Made by a program: the position numbers and the translations under genes. Shown one piece after another: positions 14,221 through 27,919 of a DNA stretch of 64,000 nucleotides. Origin of the DNA: Vanilla planifolia (Eukaryota; Streptophyta; Magnoliopsida; Asparagales; Orchidaceae); NCBI GenBank assembly GCA_023846275.1, contig JAIUJO010000069.1, positions 2,201,242 to 2,265,241 on the forward strand, read 5' to 3'. Every line of letters begins with the position of its first letter. Position 1 is the stretch's first letter. The notes under the pieces are model-generated. The model was given only the letters and a program-made list of their open reading frames with translations. It searched no databases and was not told the origin of the DNA.

Positions 14221-16124
14221 ATTAGTAAAAAAATATAAAAAATTATTATTTTACAATAAAAATATAAAAAATAGTATCATTAATAGTAATTTTTTAAAAT
14301 TATTAAGTAATGTCATAAAAAACAATTTTTTTTAAAAGAATAACTATTATATAAACTTTTTCTTAAAAATGTAGTAATTCTAATATGTCAAGATTAATTC
14401 TAATTAATCGTTGTTATTATTTAAAAATATGTCATCTAAATCACAATCCATTATTAACGATTAAAGTAATATTTATTAACATAACTAATTATTTAACTTT
14501 TAAAATTATTTGGTTCTTAAATAATTTGTACTTATACAAATAGCTAATTCTTAATTATTATATTTCTTATGAATAATAATTAAATATTTTGAATCATTAT
14601 TTAAGAGATTAAGATAACAACTATTGCTAAATTTATTGATCATAACTAAACAAATGGCTCAATCATTTAGTTATAAAAACATTATTCTCACATAAAGTCC
14701 AACTTTAATCTTCTGAAGTAAATAGCTTATATTGCAATTATGAATATTTCTTATTATATTGTTATTATTATGCTTAAAATGTCTTAAGAAAAAATATATA
14801 AATACTAAGAATAAAACAATAATCACTATATGCATAATCTTGTAATTAAATATTTTATTTATAAAATTTACTTCTTAATAATAGTAAACAAAAATAAAAA
14901 AAGAAAATTTAATTTGTTAAATTTTGTGAAAATGATAATAACTTTATTCTAAACCTACCAAAAGAAATAAATAAATAATTATTTTTTCTTTTTTAATTTT
15001 AGAAAACAATATTATAACAAAAAATAAGAAAAAATTCAATAAGAACTAATTATAAAAAGAAGATTAAAAACAGAAGGAGTAAATGCATAATTTCTTATCA
15101 TGTTATTCCTATTCTAAAAAAATGAAGAATATTTTTAACTTAATAAAATAAATTTAAAATTATAATTATAATAAAATAATTAATATCCTTTTTCAAAAAA
15201 AAATTGCAAAAAAGTAATAATAATTTTATTTTGAACGTTGTTTTTGTATATTCTTAAAAACAATAAGTTGATTAAGTAAATGAAATCTTGAAGGAGTATT
15301 ATAAAAAGATGAATAAGAAAAAGAATACAAAAATATAGAACACAAAATAAGAATAATAAAAAATACAAAAACATATTTAAAGAAGAAAATTAAAAATGAA
15401 TAAAATTAAATACAAACTATTTCAGGTATAAATAGTGCATTAAAAGTTTTTAAAAGAAACAAATGAGGACATACAAAAACTTTTGTAAGGAAGATGAAAA
15501 AGAATATCTATAAATAATAAAATAAGATAAAAGTTTTTAAAATTTTTAAAAATACTATTAATGATCATCAGAACATGTTTTATTATTGTTCATTAATTTT
15601 TTCTTAAAATCAATAATATAATATTTATATTTTATTTATTTTTGTATCATTAACACTATAAAATAGTTGTTATTATTAACTATATAAGAATAATTAATAA
15701 AAGTGTTTTTGTAATTATTGTGAAACTTTAATTATTTTATAAACATTTTTAAATGCAAATGTTGTAATAAAGTTTACTATTCATTATTACTACAATAAGA
15801 AGAATCTTTTTTTAATACAATCTAATTATTTTATTCAAAATAGATTTATTATATCTATTTAAATTTATAAATAATGCTTATTACAACTATAAATATAATT
15901 TTTTATTACACATCCTATTAATTGCTTTGATTTTGATAATTGTTAACAGTTATAAAAAAAAGTTTTAAATTTTAATAGAATAATAATAAATAATTTATAT
16001 ACTTTATTTTACAACTTTTAATTTATTTAACTTCTTATTCATATTTTGGTTCATATCATGTTTCTAATTCCAATTCTACATTATATTTTCAAATAGAATA
16101 TTAAAGGTAGACATGCAATGAATG
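14221..16124. repeat. AT-rich core 3, long subtype
   Basis: About 1.9 kb and colinear with core 2, including the roughly 550-bp middle portion. The ATT-type tract lies near 14,750-14,771. With arm P3 it forms the longest unit in the window (about 6.6 kb), which I take as the least deleted copy. Confidence 0.85.
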
Positions 16125-19100
16125 ATAAAAAGAGAAAGCGAAGCGAAAGAAAGTTGGGAGACTTGAGAAGCAAAGTGAAAATAAAGTATTTTTAGATGCA
16201 TAAAAATAGAAATGACTAAGAGAAAATGCGAAAATATTAATTGGAGATAGATAACAAAAGAAAGAAGGTATATTAGTGTGATAGAGAGATAGAGGGAGTG
16301 AGCAACAGGAAGAGATAGAAGAGATTAATATATGAAAAGTTGAGGGAAAAGGACAAAAAATAAATATAAGAGTAAGGAGAAAAAAAGTGAGTGATGGAGT
16401 CATCTAAAATGAGAAAGAGATAATAATTGACATTGAGAGTAAAGGAAAAGAGTAGGAAGGTGCATTAATTGATAGAAAAAGGTGGACTAAAAATGAGTTG
16501 ATAAGGGAAACAAGAGTGGCATGAAAGAGAATAGGTTTAAATATAGTAAGATAAAAAGATACAGATAAGAAGACAATGAAGATGAGAGAAAGATGGAGAA
16601 GATGGTAGTGTGCTAGAGTAAAAATATTAAAGAGAGATAAAAAGATGGAGAGAAAAATTGCCAAAATTTTGATATGAACTACATATAAATTAAGGGAAAT
16701 ATATTAAGAGAGAAACAGAGAGGGGAATGGAAAGTGATAAGAAAGGTTTAGTAGAGTTAGAGAGAAAGGAGGAAAATGATTTTAAAAGAACTAGTTTATT
16801 AAGAAAACAATTGAGTAAGAAAGGAAATGTAGCGAATAAAATAACGAAGGACAACATGATTAGAGAGAAGTAAAAGTAGGAAAAGTAATAAAGTGTGATT
16901 TGGTGGGGAAAGAAACTAGATTGAAATAGAGAATGTAAGATAGAGGTTGATATAAAATATTTTTAGTTAATATAAATAAAGAATGCTACAAGAGAAGTCA
17001 TAAAAAATTGTGAGAGATAATTTTTCCGTGAGAGAGTGCATGACAAAGTGAGTGAAGGAATATGTGGGAGAGAAAGATGGAAGGGATTCTTATAAGGATA
17101 TCAGAGTTAAGGAGAGAAAAATAAAAAAGGCAAAGATAATGAGAAAAGGAGTGACGAGGAAAGGTAGAGCAAGAAAGAGATAATCATGGACAATTAAAGG
17201 AGTAAGGGAGGAAGCATCAATTTTTATAATTAGATAGTGAGTGATATTATAGTGAAAGAGAAGAGAGTGTATAGAGATATAATTTGTTAACAGACCTAGA
17301 CATGAAATAAAGATGGATAGAGTTTGGAAGAGAGTATGATAAAAGAGAGAGAGTAGTAAAGAGATTATTATAAAAAGAAAATAGTTAGAAAAAAATGTTA
17401 GAAAATTTAGAAAAATAAATAGATTTTTTAAATGAGATAGAAATTAAGTTAGTTACAGAGAGAAGATAACATGAGAGAGGGGAAAGAAAAAGGAAATAAA
17501 ATAGCTAATTGAGAGAATCAAATAGAAAAGGAAAGGAAGAGAGTTACGTAGAAATAAAGTTTAAAGGAGAATAGAATAGTGTAAGAAAGAGTGAGGAAAG
17601 AGATTAGAGAAGCTTAAAGACGGAACAAAGAAGTGGAAAGTGAGTGAGTGTGTTCGAAGAGAAGTGAAAGAAGTACAAGAGACAAATCAAGATAAAAAGA
17701 AAGAAAGAGAAGTGTGAAATTGAGAAAGTAAGAAAGAGGTATAGTGATTATAAAATAAAGAGAAAAGTTAGGAAGAGATTCCTTATAAGAAAGAAGGTAT
17801 TTATAGATGGAGAAATGAAGACTTGGTGAAGGTATAATAAAGAGAGCAAAGTAATAGATGAGTAATGAGAAAAAGAGATTAGGCAATATTGAGAAGCAAT
17901 AAAAGATAAAGAAATAGAGATGTTAGATATATAATAAAAAGTAGGAAAAGAGTGATAAAGATAACATAGAGTAGTGAAACGATAAAGAGTGAGAGAAATA
18001 AGACGTTGAGAGATAGTTGGGCAACAAGAGAGAAATAAATGAAGAGCATAGGTGGAGATAAAGAGACAAAAAATAGAGAGGTAAGAAGATAAAAGCAATG
18101 AAGAGCACATCAGAGATATAAGAGAAGAGATTAAGCAAAAGAGAAATTTAGGACAAAAGGTAAAAAATAGAAGGGCAATAATAGAAGAAATTAAGAGAAG
18201 AGAGAGCAAAGGAGAGAATGACATAGTGTTGATAAAAATTATTAAAGATGTTGAAGAATGATGGATATAGAGGTTAAAAAAATATTGAGGAGCATGAGAT
18301 AATAGGAATGAGATTGATGATATTAGAGAGAAAAGTAATGAGAGTCTAAACTAATACAGAATATATGGAGATTGTTGAACAAGAAAGAATGCATAAATGA
18401 GAATGAGGTTGAAATGATATAGAGAGAAGGAAGGTCATGGCATATGAAGAGTCATCTAGAGAAAGAAAGCCAAAGACAAAGAATTAGACTAATACATATT
18501 GACTCAAGAGGCAATGAGGTGAATAAATATAAAGGGAGAAGCAAAGTATGTTATATATAATAAACTTTTGAGATAGAGATTAAAGAGGCATGCAAACATA
18601 AAAAAAGTTGAGTAAGGAAGCATAAGTAGAGAGATCAATAGAAAATGAAGAATAAGGTAAAGAGAGAAAACGATGAAAGAAGCGTGATAATATAAAGAGA
18701 AGATAAAAACTAAAAATACAATAGAAATGGACTAGATACATTAAGATCAAAAGAAATGTAGCAAAAGTGAGGGATAGATAAAGAGATATCAAGTCAAAAA
18801 GAAATTGAGAGAATAAGGGACTTCAAAAAGAGAAAAAATAAAGAGAAGTGGGAAAATAAAAGAAGAAGACAAAAATGAAAATACAGTGAAAATAGATATA
18901 TATATATGAAATGGTTCAAAAAAATATATTTGTTGAAATAGATATTGAAAGGGAGATAAAGTGCAAGAAGAAAAGAAAGAGAAGGATGAGAGAGAAAGAA
19001 CATAAAGAGACAATCAAGAAATAGAAACAATTCAAATAAGAAATACATGGAGAAAGATAAAGAGATAAAAAAGAATAAGAAAGTAAAAAACCATTGATGA

Positions 19101-20820
19101 ACAATGATAAGGAAGAAAAGAAAAAAACAAAACATGTGGGAGTGAAAAATATGAGAGTTTAATAAAAAAATGAAAGGAAAATTGGATGTCTTTGGTAATT
19201 GAGGATTTAGAAAGGAAGAGATAATTAGAATTTGAAAAGTCTTTAGAGAGATTGAGAAGAAAGATGGGGAAAAGGAAAGAAGAGTGAGAAGAGATAGAGG
19301 GAAAGAGAAAATGACAACAAAAAAGTTATCAGGAAGAGGGAAGGGAGTGAAACTGAGAGGCTAAGATTAAGAGCAACAGAGATAGATTATGAGAGAAAAA
19401 AAATGAGAATTAAATAGAAAAGTAGATGATTGTTAACTAGAAAAAATGAGATTATAAGTGAAACACTTAAAGTGAATTTCATAGAGACAAATAGGGATAA
19501 ATAAAAAATTTAGAGCAAGAGTAAAAGGTGGAAAAGGAATGGAAGTGTGAGAGAGCAAGAGGAAAAAAGTGAGGGGCATGAATTTTCAGAGTGGAGAGAG
19601 AAGAAACAAGGGGAAGAGAAGTGAGAAGAAAAAAATAAAGAGGCTAATAGTGATCAAATTGGACGTAGAAAGAAAAGTTAGATAACTAAGGTAAGGCATC
19701 GATGAAGTGAAAGATAAATAATTGAAAATAAGGAGAAAGATTCCAAAAGAGAAAGAAGGTTGAGTGAGAAAGACTATGTTCTTGGAATGGAGAAAAGTGA
19801 GATAAAAATGAGGCAATGAGAAGGAGATTAGAATAAGGAGCCAATAAGAGATAAAAAATAACATAAAAGATGACAATGAAAAGTGAGAAGAGAAGGTCAT
19901 AGCTATGATTGATAAATAATAGAGAGGATTGAAATAATGAAAATAAGAAGAGTGAATGAGACAAAAAGAGACATCAACTAGAAATAGTGTTTGAGAGGGT
20001 CAATAGGATAATGATGAAGAGATCAACAAAAGGAGATAATATTGTCATAATGTGATAGAGAAGGAAAAAATTAAAGATAACAACAAAGATAATGAATCGA
20101 GTGGGAGAATGCACAAGGTAACAAATAAAATTTAAGTGAGAATATGAACAGAGAGATGAGTAAGAAAATCATGAGAATGAGAGATAAAGAGAAGAGATTA
20201 ATGAAAATTGAGAAAAAATAGATTAATGAGAGAATTGTAATGGAGATAGTGCAAAGTTTCAGAGAAGATAACTCAAAAAAAAGCTATAAGTTCTAAAAAT
20301 GACATAAAAAAGAGTTGTCAGATGGGAGAGAAACAATTGCAAACTAAAGAAGGTGATATATATGGCAAAAAGATGAAGTGAATGATATGTATCTTAAGAG
20401 TAGATAGGAAGACGAAAGAAAACTGAGAGAGGATTATGAGTCACAGAGAGAAAGTGACACATTTATAGAGATTTTTTATTTAGAGTCAAAAAGAGAAGAA
20501 AGATAAAGAGGTAGACAAACATTAAGATTAAAAAATAGACAAAAAGGAACAGAGAGAAATGCAACAAAATTGTTCTAAAAATAGACACTAATTGAAAGAT
20601 AAAGAGGATAAGAAGAGAGAAAGAAGCAATACAAAAAAAAGAATGCATATGAAGAAGATTAAGGAAAAAAGAGAGATAATTTTGGAAAAATTTTGTCAAA
20701 GGCTACAATAAAGAATGTGAAGGAGAGAGTCACAAATATTTTGTTAGTGAAAATGTTTTGGCATATAGATTGAGAGAAAAAAGAGAATAATATTAGAGAG
20801 AGATAGAGAAAAAACTAGTA
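16125..20820. repeat. Purine arm P3 (~4.7 kb, apparently full length)
   Basis: The longest arm. It has all landmarks at the expected distances: the gataatcatggac block near 17,190, gattgatgatatt at 18,312, the aaatgtagc block near 18,753 and cacaaatattttg at 20,731. It serves as the reference against which losses in the other arms were measured. Composition is purine-rich on the plus strand with scattered T and very little C. Confidence 0.85.
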
Positions 20821-22184
20821 AAATTAATTATTTATCAAACAAATTAATATTATATTTTGTAGAAAATATAAAATATAGTATCATTAATAGTTATTTTTAA
20901 ATTTATTTAAAATTATTAATTAATGTTATAAAAACTTTAATAGGAATAATTATTATATCAACTCTTTTTAATAAAAGTACTAATTATTTGTTACCATTTT
21001 AGTCCTTTAGAATATTTTTTAAAACTCTAATTACTTAAGATTTACTCTAATTAACTATTCTTACTGTTTAGAAAATATGTCATTTAAATTACAATCCATT
21101 ATTGATCATTAATGTAATATTCATTAAAATGGCTAATTCTTAATTTTTATAGATCTTATCAATAATAATTAATTATTTTATTAATTATTTATCTATTAGA
21201 GATTACAATAATATTTACCAAATGCATTGATCATAACTAATAATAATGGCTCTATTGATCATTTAAGTATAAAATAGTTAGTCCCATATGAATTATAATT
21301 TTAATCTAAGGAAAATTACTTATATTGTAGATCTAAAAATTTGCTATTATTATTGTTATTATTGTTATTATTGTTACTATTCTTTACAAGGAGAATAAAA
21401 CAATGTAGAACATAATAATTAACCAAAAGAAGAGATTAATAAAAATAAAAGATTTGAAATAAAAGAAGTAAATAAGAAATGAATAAAATTAAATTTGAAG
21501 TATTTCAAGTGTAAAAAATACAATAAAAAGAAAATAAAGGAAACAAATGAGGTGGAAGGAGACTAAAAGTAATAACAAGAAGACAAATAGATAAAAAGAA
21601 TAAATATAATGTTTTTAAATTATTAATAAAACTATTGATTATTTGCTATCATTATTGTTAATTCATTTTATTTTTTTAAAATTTGTAATATAAAATTATA
21701 TATTTTAATTTCTATATTTTTAATATTTGAAATAATAGTTATTGTTTATAATATAATTATAATTAATGTATGTTATCTTTTGATTATTGTGAAAAATTAA
21801 ATATTTTAGAAACATTTTAAATTAAAATTGTATAACAAATTTTATTATTCACTATAATTATGAAAAAAAATCTTTTTTTATTATAATGGAATTATCTTAT
21901 TCAAAATAGAATTATTTTATTTATTTGTATTTATAAATAATATTTATTATAATAGTAAATATAATTTGTAATTGCTCTTCTTATTAAGTACATGTGATTT
22001 TGATAACTATTAACAATTACAAAAATTTTCTAAATTTTCATAGAATAAGAATTAATAATTTATGAACTTTAGTTTAATATTTTAATATTCTAACTTTTAT
22101 TCTTATTTTGATTCATTTCATCTTTCTAATTCTATTTCTAAATTTTCTAATGAGATTGGACATTGAAGGTAGAAACATAATGAA
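20821..22184. repeat. AT-rich core 4, short subtype
   Basis: About 1.36 kb. It has the same roughly 550-bp absence as core 1, with apparently the same joints: the ATT tract (21,344-21,383, the longest of the cores, with TTG variants) is followed at once by caaggagaataaaac. The left side reads attgtagatctaaaaatttgc before the tract. That sequence is closely matched at the truncated core 6, just before the CA array begins. Confidence 0.85.
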
Positions 22185-25100
22185 TAATAAAAAAATAGAT
22201 AGAGAGAGAACTTGACAAACAAGGAAGAAAAATGGGTGAGGTGAGAAAAAAATAAAAATAAGGTATATCTTGATAAATAAAAATAGAAAAGACTAGGAGA
22301 AAAGAGGAAAATATTATTGAGAGATGGATGGCAAAATGGAGAATGTTGTTAGAGTGAGGGAGAAAAAGAGGGAGTGAATAAGAAAGAAAGATCGAAGAGA
22401 TTACTATATGAGGAGTTTAGAGAAAGAGGTCAAAAAAACAAATATAGGAGTAATGAGAGACAAAGCAAGTGAAGTAGAATGATAAAGTGATAATAATTGA
22501 GATTGAGAGTGGGGAAAAACATGGAAAGAAGCATCAATTGATTGAATAAAAAGGTGGACTAATAAAGAGGAGATAAGGGAAGAGAGAGTAAGATGAGATA
22601 TAATAGGTTTAAAAGAGCAAGATAAATATATATAGAGAAGAGACAATGTTGAAGTGTGGAAGATAAAATGAAGATAGTATGTTGTGTGTTAGAGAGAGAT
22701 ATTAAAGAAAGTAGAAATGAAGGAGAGAAAAGATAGCCAAACATTTGAGATAAATGAGATATAAATTGTGGGAAATATACTGAGAAGAGAAAGAGAATGT
22801 GAGAGGGTTAATTAAAGTGATTGGAAAGATTTGGTGGAGAGAGTTTGAGAGAAATATGGAAAGGAGTTTAAAAGAAACAATTTATGGCGAAACGAATGGA
22901 GTAAGAAAGAAAGTGCAGAGAGAAACATAATGATGCAAAACATGATTAGAGAAAAGTGAAACTTGAAAAAGCTTTAGAGTGTGATAATGAGGTATAAATA
23001 AAGTTGAGTGAAATAGAGAATGTAAGAGAGAGGTTTATATAAAATATTTCTAGCAATTATAGAAACAGAGAATGCTATAAGAGAAATGATAAAAAAAAAA
23101 GTATGATATAATTTGCTTAAGGGAAATGCATGATAAAGTTATAAAGAGAATAAGAGAGATTGATAGAAGAGATTCTTATAAGGATATAGAAGAGGAGCAG
23201 TGAAAAGGAAATAAAAGAGTAAAGATGGAGGGAAAGAGAGTGATGGAGAAAGGTAAAGTAAGAAAGAGATAATCATAGACTATTAGAAATGGAATAAGTG
23301 AGAAAGGAAGCATCAATTTATAAAATTTGATGGAGTGATATTATGGAGATAAGAGAAGAGAGAGTGAGTTAAAAAAGAATTTGACAAGGGACCTAGACAA
23401 AAAAAGGGAAAAGGGAGAGTTTAGAAGAAAGTATTACAAATAGAAAATAAAGAGAGATAAAAATGATGGAAGGTTGAGATAGATAATGAGTTTTACTTAA
23501 ATGAGATAAAAGTTGAGTTATATACAAAGAGAAGACAATGTGAGAGATAAGAAAGGAAACAGATGAAATAATTAGTTACAAGAGTCAAAGAAAAAAGAAG
23601 AAGACTTAAGAAGAAGAAAAGTTTAAAGGAGAATAGAATATAGAAAGAAAGAGATAGGAAAGAGATTAGAGAAGTTTAGAAATATATAAAAGAGAATGAG
23701 AATGATGGAAGATTTGTTAAACACGTGAAAGTGACAAAAATAGATAAAGAGGAGAAGTGTGAGAAGTGCAAAATAGAGATATTAAGGGAGAGGTCGAGTA
23801 GTGGACAAATAGATAAAAAGTTAAGAAGAGATTCCTTATAAGAAAAAGGAATTTAGAGGTGGAGACATTAAGAAATATTGATGGTATAAGAAAAAGAGGC
23901 AAATCAATAGATAAATGATGAGAAAAATAGATAAAGCAATATAAGCAAGAGATAAAGGATTCAAAGATGAAGATGTGAGATTTGTAATAGAAAGTAGACA
24001 GAGGTAGTAAAAGAACTAAGATATAGTGGCAAAAAGAGGAGAGAAGAGACATTGAAAGATACTTGGATAATAATGAAGAAATAATAAAGAAACATAGATG
24101 GACACAGAGAGTAAACGAAATAAAGAGGCAAACGATGAGAGATATAAGAGAAGTGACGAGAGAGGAGAGAAATATAAGAAAGGAAAGAAGAAATAGAATA
24201 TCAATAATAAGAGAAATAGAGAGAAGATAGAGGAAGAGATAGGAGAGTGACAAAGGTTTTCATAAAAATATTAAAGCGGTAGAAGAATGATGGATATTGA
24301 AGATGAAAAGAAAAGGGGAGAAAGAGATAATAGTAATGGGATTGATGGTATTAAAGAGAAAAGTAGTAAAAGTAAAACTGACAAAGAATGAAGGGACAAT
24401 TAAATGAGAAAGAATGAGTGAATGAGGAGGAAAAGATGTTATAGGTAGTGACAAGGTTAGCGAAGGTGAAGAGTCTTCAAGAGAAAAAAGTCAATGCAAA
24501 GAATTAGACTAATACATAGAAACCAAAGTGGTAAAGAGGTCAATAAATATGGAGGAAGATGTAAAGTATAGTAAAAAATAATAAATGGTAAACATAGAAA
24601 TTAAAGAGACATGTAAAAATAAAAAATTTGACAAGTAAAAAAGTTTAAGTAGAGAGATAAAAAGAAAATAAGAATAAGGTAAAGTAAGAGAAGACCATGA
24701 AAGAAGCCTGACAATAAAAAAAGAAGATGAAAAATATGAGAAATAATATATTAAGAAGAGGATAAATGTATTAAGATAAAAAATAAATGGAATAAAAGTT
24801 AAGGATAAAAAAAAGTATAAAGTCATAGAGAAAGAAAGAAACAAAAGTGTAAAACTAGAGAGAGAAAATAAGGTGAAGTGGGAAATAAAAGAGAAAAGAA
24901 ATGTAAAAGATAAACAAAAAAGAGATATAAGAGAAGGTTAAGAAAAAATATATTTGCAAAAATACTCACAAAAAGAGAGATATAAATTGTAAGAAAAAAA
25001 ACAGAGAAGAGAGAGACAAACATAAAGAGATAACAAGAAATTGAAAAAATATAGAATAAGAAATAGATCAAGAAAGATAAAGAGATAAAAATTCAAAAAA

Positions 25101-26014
25101 AGAAGGAAAAATCTCTCAGTCAATAATGATACAGAAGAAGTGAAAAAGGGAACAAATGGGAGTGAGAATTGTGAGAGTATAACGAAATAAAATGAAAAGG
25201 AAATATCAAGATTGTGGTGATTGATGATTAAGAAATGAAGCGAGAGTTAGGATTGAAAAATTGCTTATAAAGATTAGGAAGAAAGATGGGAATGAAGGAA
25301 AGAAGAGTGAGTAAAAATGTATATCACTGATTTTGATGTGATTTGGCTTAAATTTAATCTTTCATCTACCCTTGAGAAAAACTAGGCATAAAAAGAAATT
25401 ATGTATGCCTTTTGACTAAAGAAGGGTAGGTTAGAGCATCACAAGAAGAAAATAGAATTAAGATACAATAACCATCCAACAAAATAGAATTTCCAAATAA
25501 AGGAAAAGAAAGTAAAAATAAAAATCCATACAAACAAATTTCTATGTTTGATAAATACTTAAGGAACAATTAAGTTTAACTTTTTTACTTATAAAAAAGG
25601 TTGAGAGCTTAGTTAATTGGAAGAAGACATGAAATTTGGACCTTGATGAGAAGGATGCAACATAAGGAGATTAGAGACTAATGAGAAAGATAGAGAAGTC
25701 AATAATTGATAAATATTTTTATTTAGAAAGAGAAATAGAGACCATTGTAATGGAATAGTTTTAAGATGAGACAAACTAATTGAATGATAAAGAGGAAAAG
25801 AAGAGAGAGGCAACCAATAGAAGTAAAAGAATAGCTTAAGAAGGAGAAAATGAAAGAAAGAGAGACAATTTTTGGAAAAAGATTATGGAGGCTACAATAA
25901 AGAATGTGATGGAGAGGCACAAATATTTTGCCAAGAAGAGTTATGGATAAAGAGACATAGGTAGAAAGAGAAAAAGACAATACTATTAGAAAGCAATAAT
26001 GGAAGAAAAAGAAT
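22185..26014. repeat. Purine arm P4 (disrupted, ~3.8 kb)
   Basis: The left part is normal and shares variants with P1: gtatatcttgataaata, a gaatggagtaagaaagaaagtg-type block near 22,895, and the gtgagtt block near 23,360. The right part is disrupted. From the landmark near 24,497 to cacaaatattttg at 25,918 is 1.42 kb, against about 2.2 kb in P1-P3. The missing stretch is replaced by unrelated sequence at about 25,318-25,690. A further small loss follows the Phe-codon-like T tract near 25,717. Confidence 0.8.
25318..25690. other. Non-purine filler replacing part of purine arm P4
   Basis: About 300-370 bp of mixed-composition sequence with normal C and T content (for example ttcatctacccttgag near 25,361 and accatccaacaaaatag near 25,471). 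It sits inside a purine arm whose matching 1.1-1.2 kb is absent. It has no match to any other part of the window that I can see, no clear terminal inverted repeats, no poly(A) tail and no open frame of note. It could be filler DNA captured during break repair or a fragment of a dispersed element. The left edge is fairly sharp and the right edge is vague. Confidence 0.6.
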
Positions 26015-27919
26015 AGTTAATTATTCATCCTATAAGGCAATATTATTTTGAGATGAAAATATAAAAAATAGTGTCGTTAATAGTAATTTTTCAAAATTTT
26101 TTAAACTTATTAATTAGGTTTTAATAAAATCTTTTAAATAAGAATAATTATTATAGCAGCTTTTCTTAACAAATGTAGTAATTATTAATTACCATTATGG
26201 TCTTTAAATTAATTTTTATTAATTCTAATTATGTTAAGATTAATTCTAACAAATATTCTTACTATTTAAAACAATGTTAATTAAATTGGAAATTCTTATT
26301 AACTAATAAAGTAATACTTATTGGCATATTAATTTTAAATTAAATAAAGTTTTGTTCTTAAATAAGTTTTACTTATTCAAATAGCTAATTCTTAATTATT
26401 ATAGTTCTTACCAATAATATTTAATTAGTTTGAATAACTGATCAACAATTAGAAATAATAATAATTATCATGAACCATATTAATCATAACTTATAAAAAT
26501 AGTTCTATCCATCATTTAAATCTAAAAATGTTAATCTCAAGTAAATTGTAATGTTAATCTTGTTGTGCAAATAATCAATATTACAAATCTAAATATTTAC
26601 AATTATTATTATCATTATTATTATTATTTTGCACAAAAATATCTTGAGAAAAATATTTATTATTACAAAGAATAAAATAATAGTTATTTGATTCATAATA
26701 CTATAATTAAATATTAAAATTATAAAATTTTTTGTTAGTAGTAAAAAAATGAAATAAAAAATAACTTTTTTCTTTATTAAATTATAATAGAAATAATAAC
26801 TATTATTTTTGAAAAGATACCCAAAAATAATTAAAAACTTTTTTTTCATTTTTTTTCAATTTTAGAGAACTAGAGTAAATTTATAAGTTAATATTACCGT
26901 ACTTCTGACAATCACATTATAAGACAACCTTTGAAATAAAAAAATAATTATAATTTATAATTATAATAATTAATATAATTTTTTAAAAATATAGTAGAAA
27001 AAGTAATAATAATTTTCTTTTCAATTTTTTTATTTTTCATACATTCTTAAAAAGAACAATGTGATTGAGAAACACTAACTTGAAGGTGCAATTATATAAA
27101 GATGACAATCAAGAAGAATATAAAAAAATATAGAACACAATAAGAACCACAAGAGTAATAAAAAATTAAAAATCAGAATAAAAGAAAAAACACAAAAAAA
27201 ATTAAAATTAAATATAAATTATTTCAAGTGTAAATAAGACCATAAAAGGTGTTAAAAGAAACATTTGTTTTGAAAGTATGGAAAAAACAATAAAAGGAAG
27301 ATGAATTATAATATTTAAAATTACTAAGACTAAGTATTATTTTTTTAATTATTATTAATAAGAATATTGATTATTATCAATTTTCTATTTATATAATTCA
27401 TTATTTTTTTTGAAAATTTTGAAAATATAATATTTATATTATTTTTTAATATTAATAATATCAATAATTTAAAATATTAATTATTGTTAATAGTGTTAGA
27501 ATAATTATTATAAGTGTTGCTCCATTTATTTTGTAACATTAATTATTTTATAACAATTCTGATATGAAAATTATGCAATAAATATTTATATTCATTCCAA
27601 TTAACATAAAGTAAATCAATTTTTAAGATATTTTAATTTTTTATTCTCCATAAATTTATCATACCTAATTTAATATATAAATAGTATTTATTATAATAGT
27701 AAACTTTATTTTTAGTTACTCTTCTTATTAATTACAAGTGATTTTGATAATTAGTAGGGGTTATTAAATATGTTTTAAACTTTAATAGCATAATAATTAA
27801 TAATTATTACACTTTATCTTACAATATTTTTTTATTTATCATATGTTTTTGTTCATATCATGCTTTTAATTTTATTTCTAAATTTTCTTGCAAAATAAGA
27901 TATTGAAGATAGACTACAA
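26015..27919. repeat. AT-rich core 5, long subtype
   Basis: About 1.9 kb, colinear with cores 2 and 3 and retaining the middle portion. The ATT tract is at 26,601-26,629. The minus-strand frame at 26,589-26,849 is Ile/Phe/Lys-rich, as expected from AT-rich DNA, and is not supported as a gene. It ends with the gttcatatcatgc block near 27,847. Confidence 0.85.

Noticed and set aside
25318-25690. MITE or SINE insertion
   Set aside because: No terminal inverted repeats, target duplication, Pol III boxes or A-tail are visible. It is kept as filler of unknown origin.
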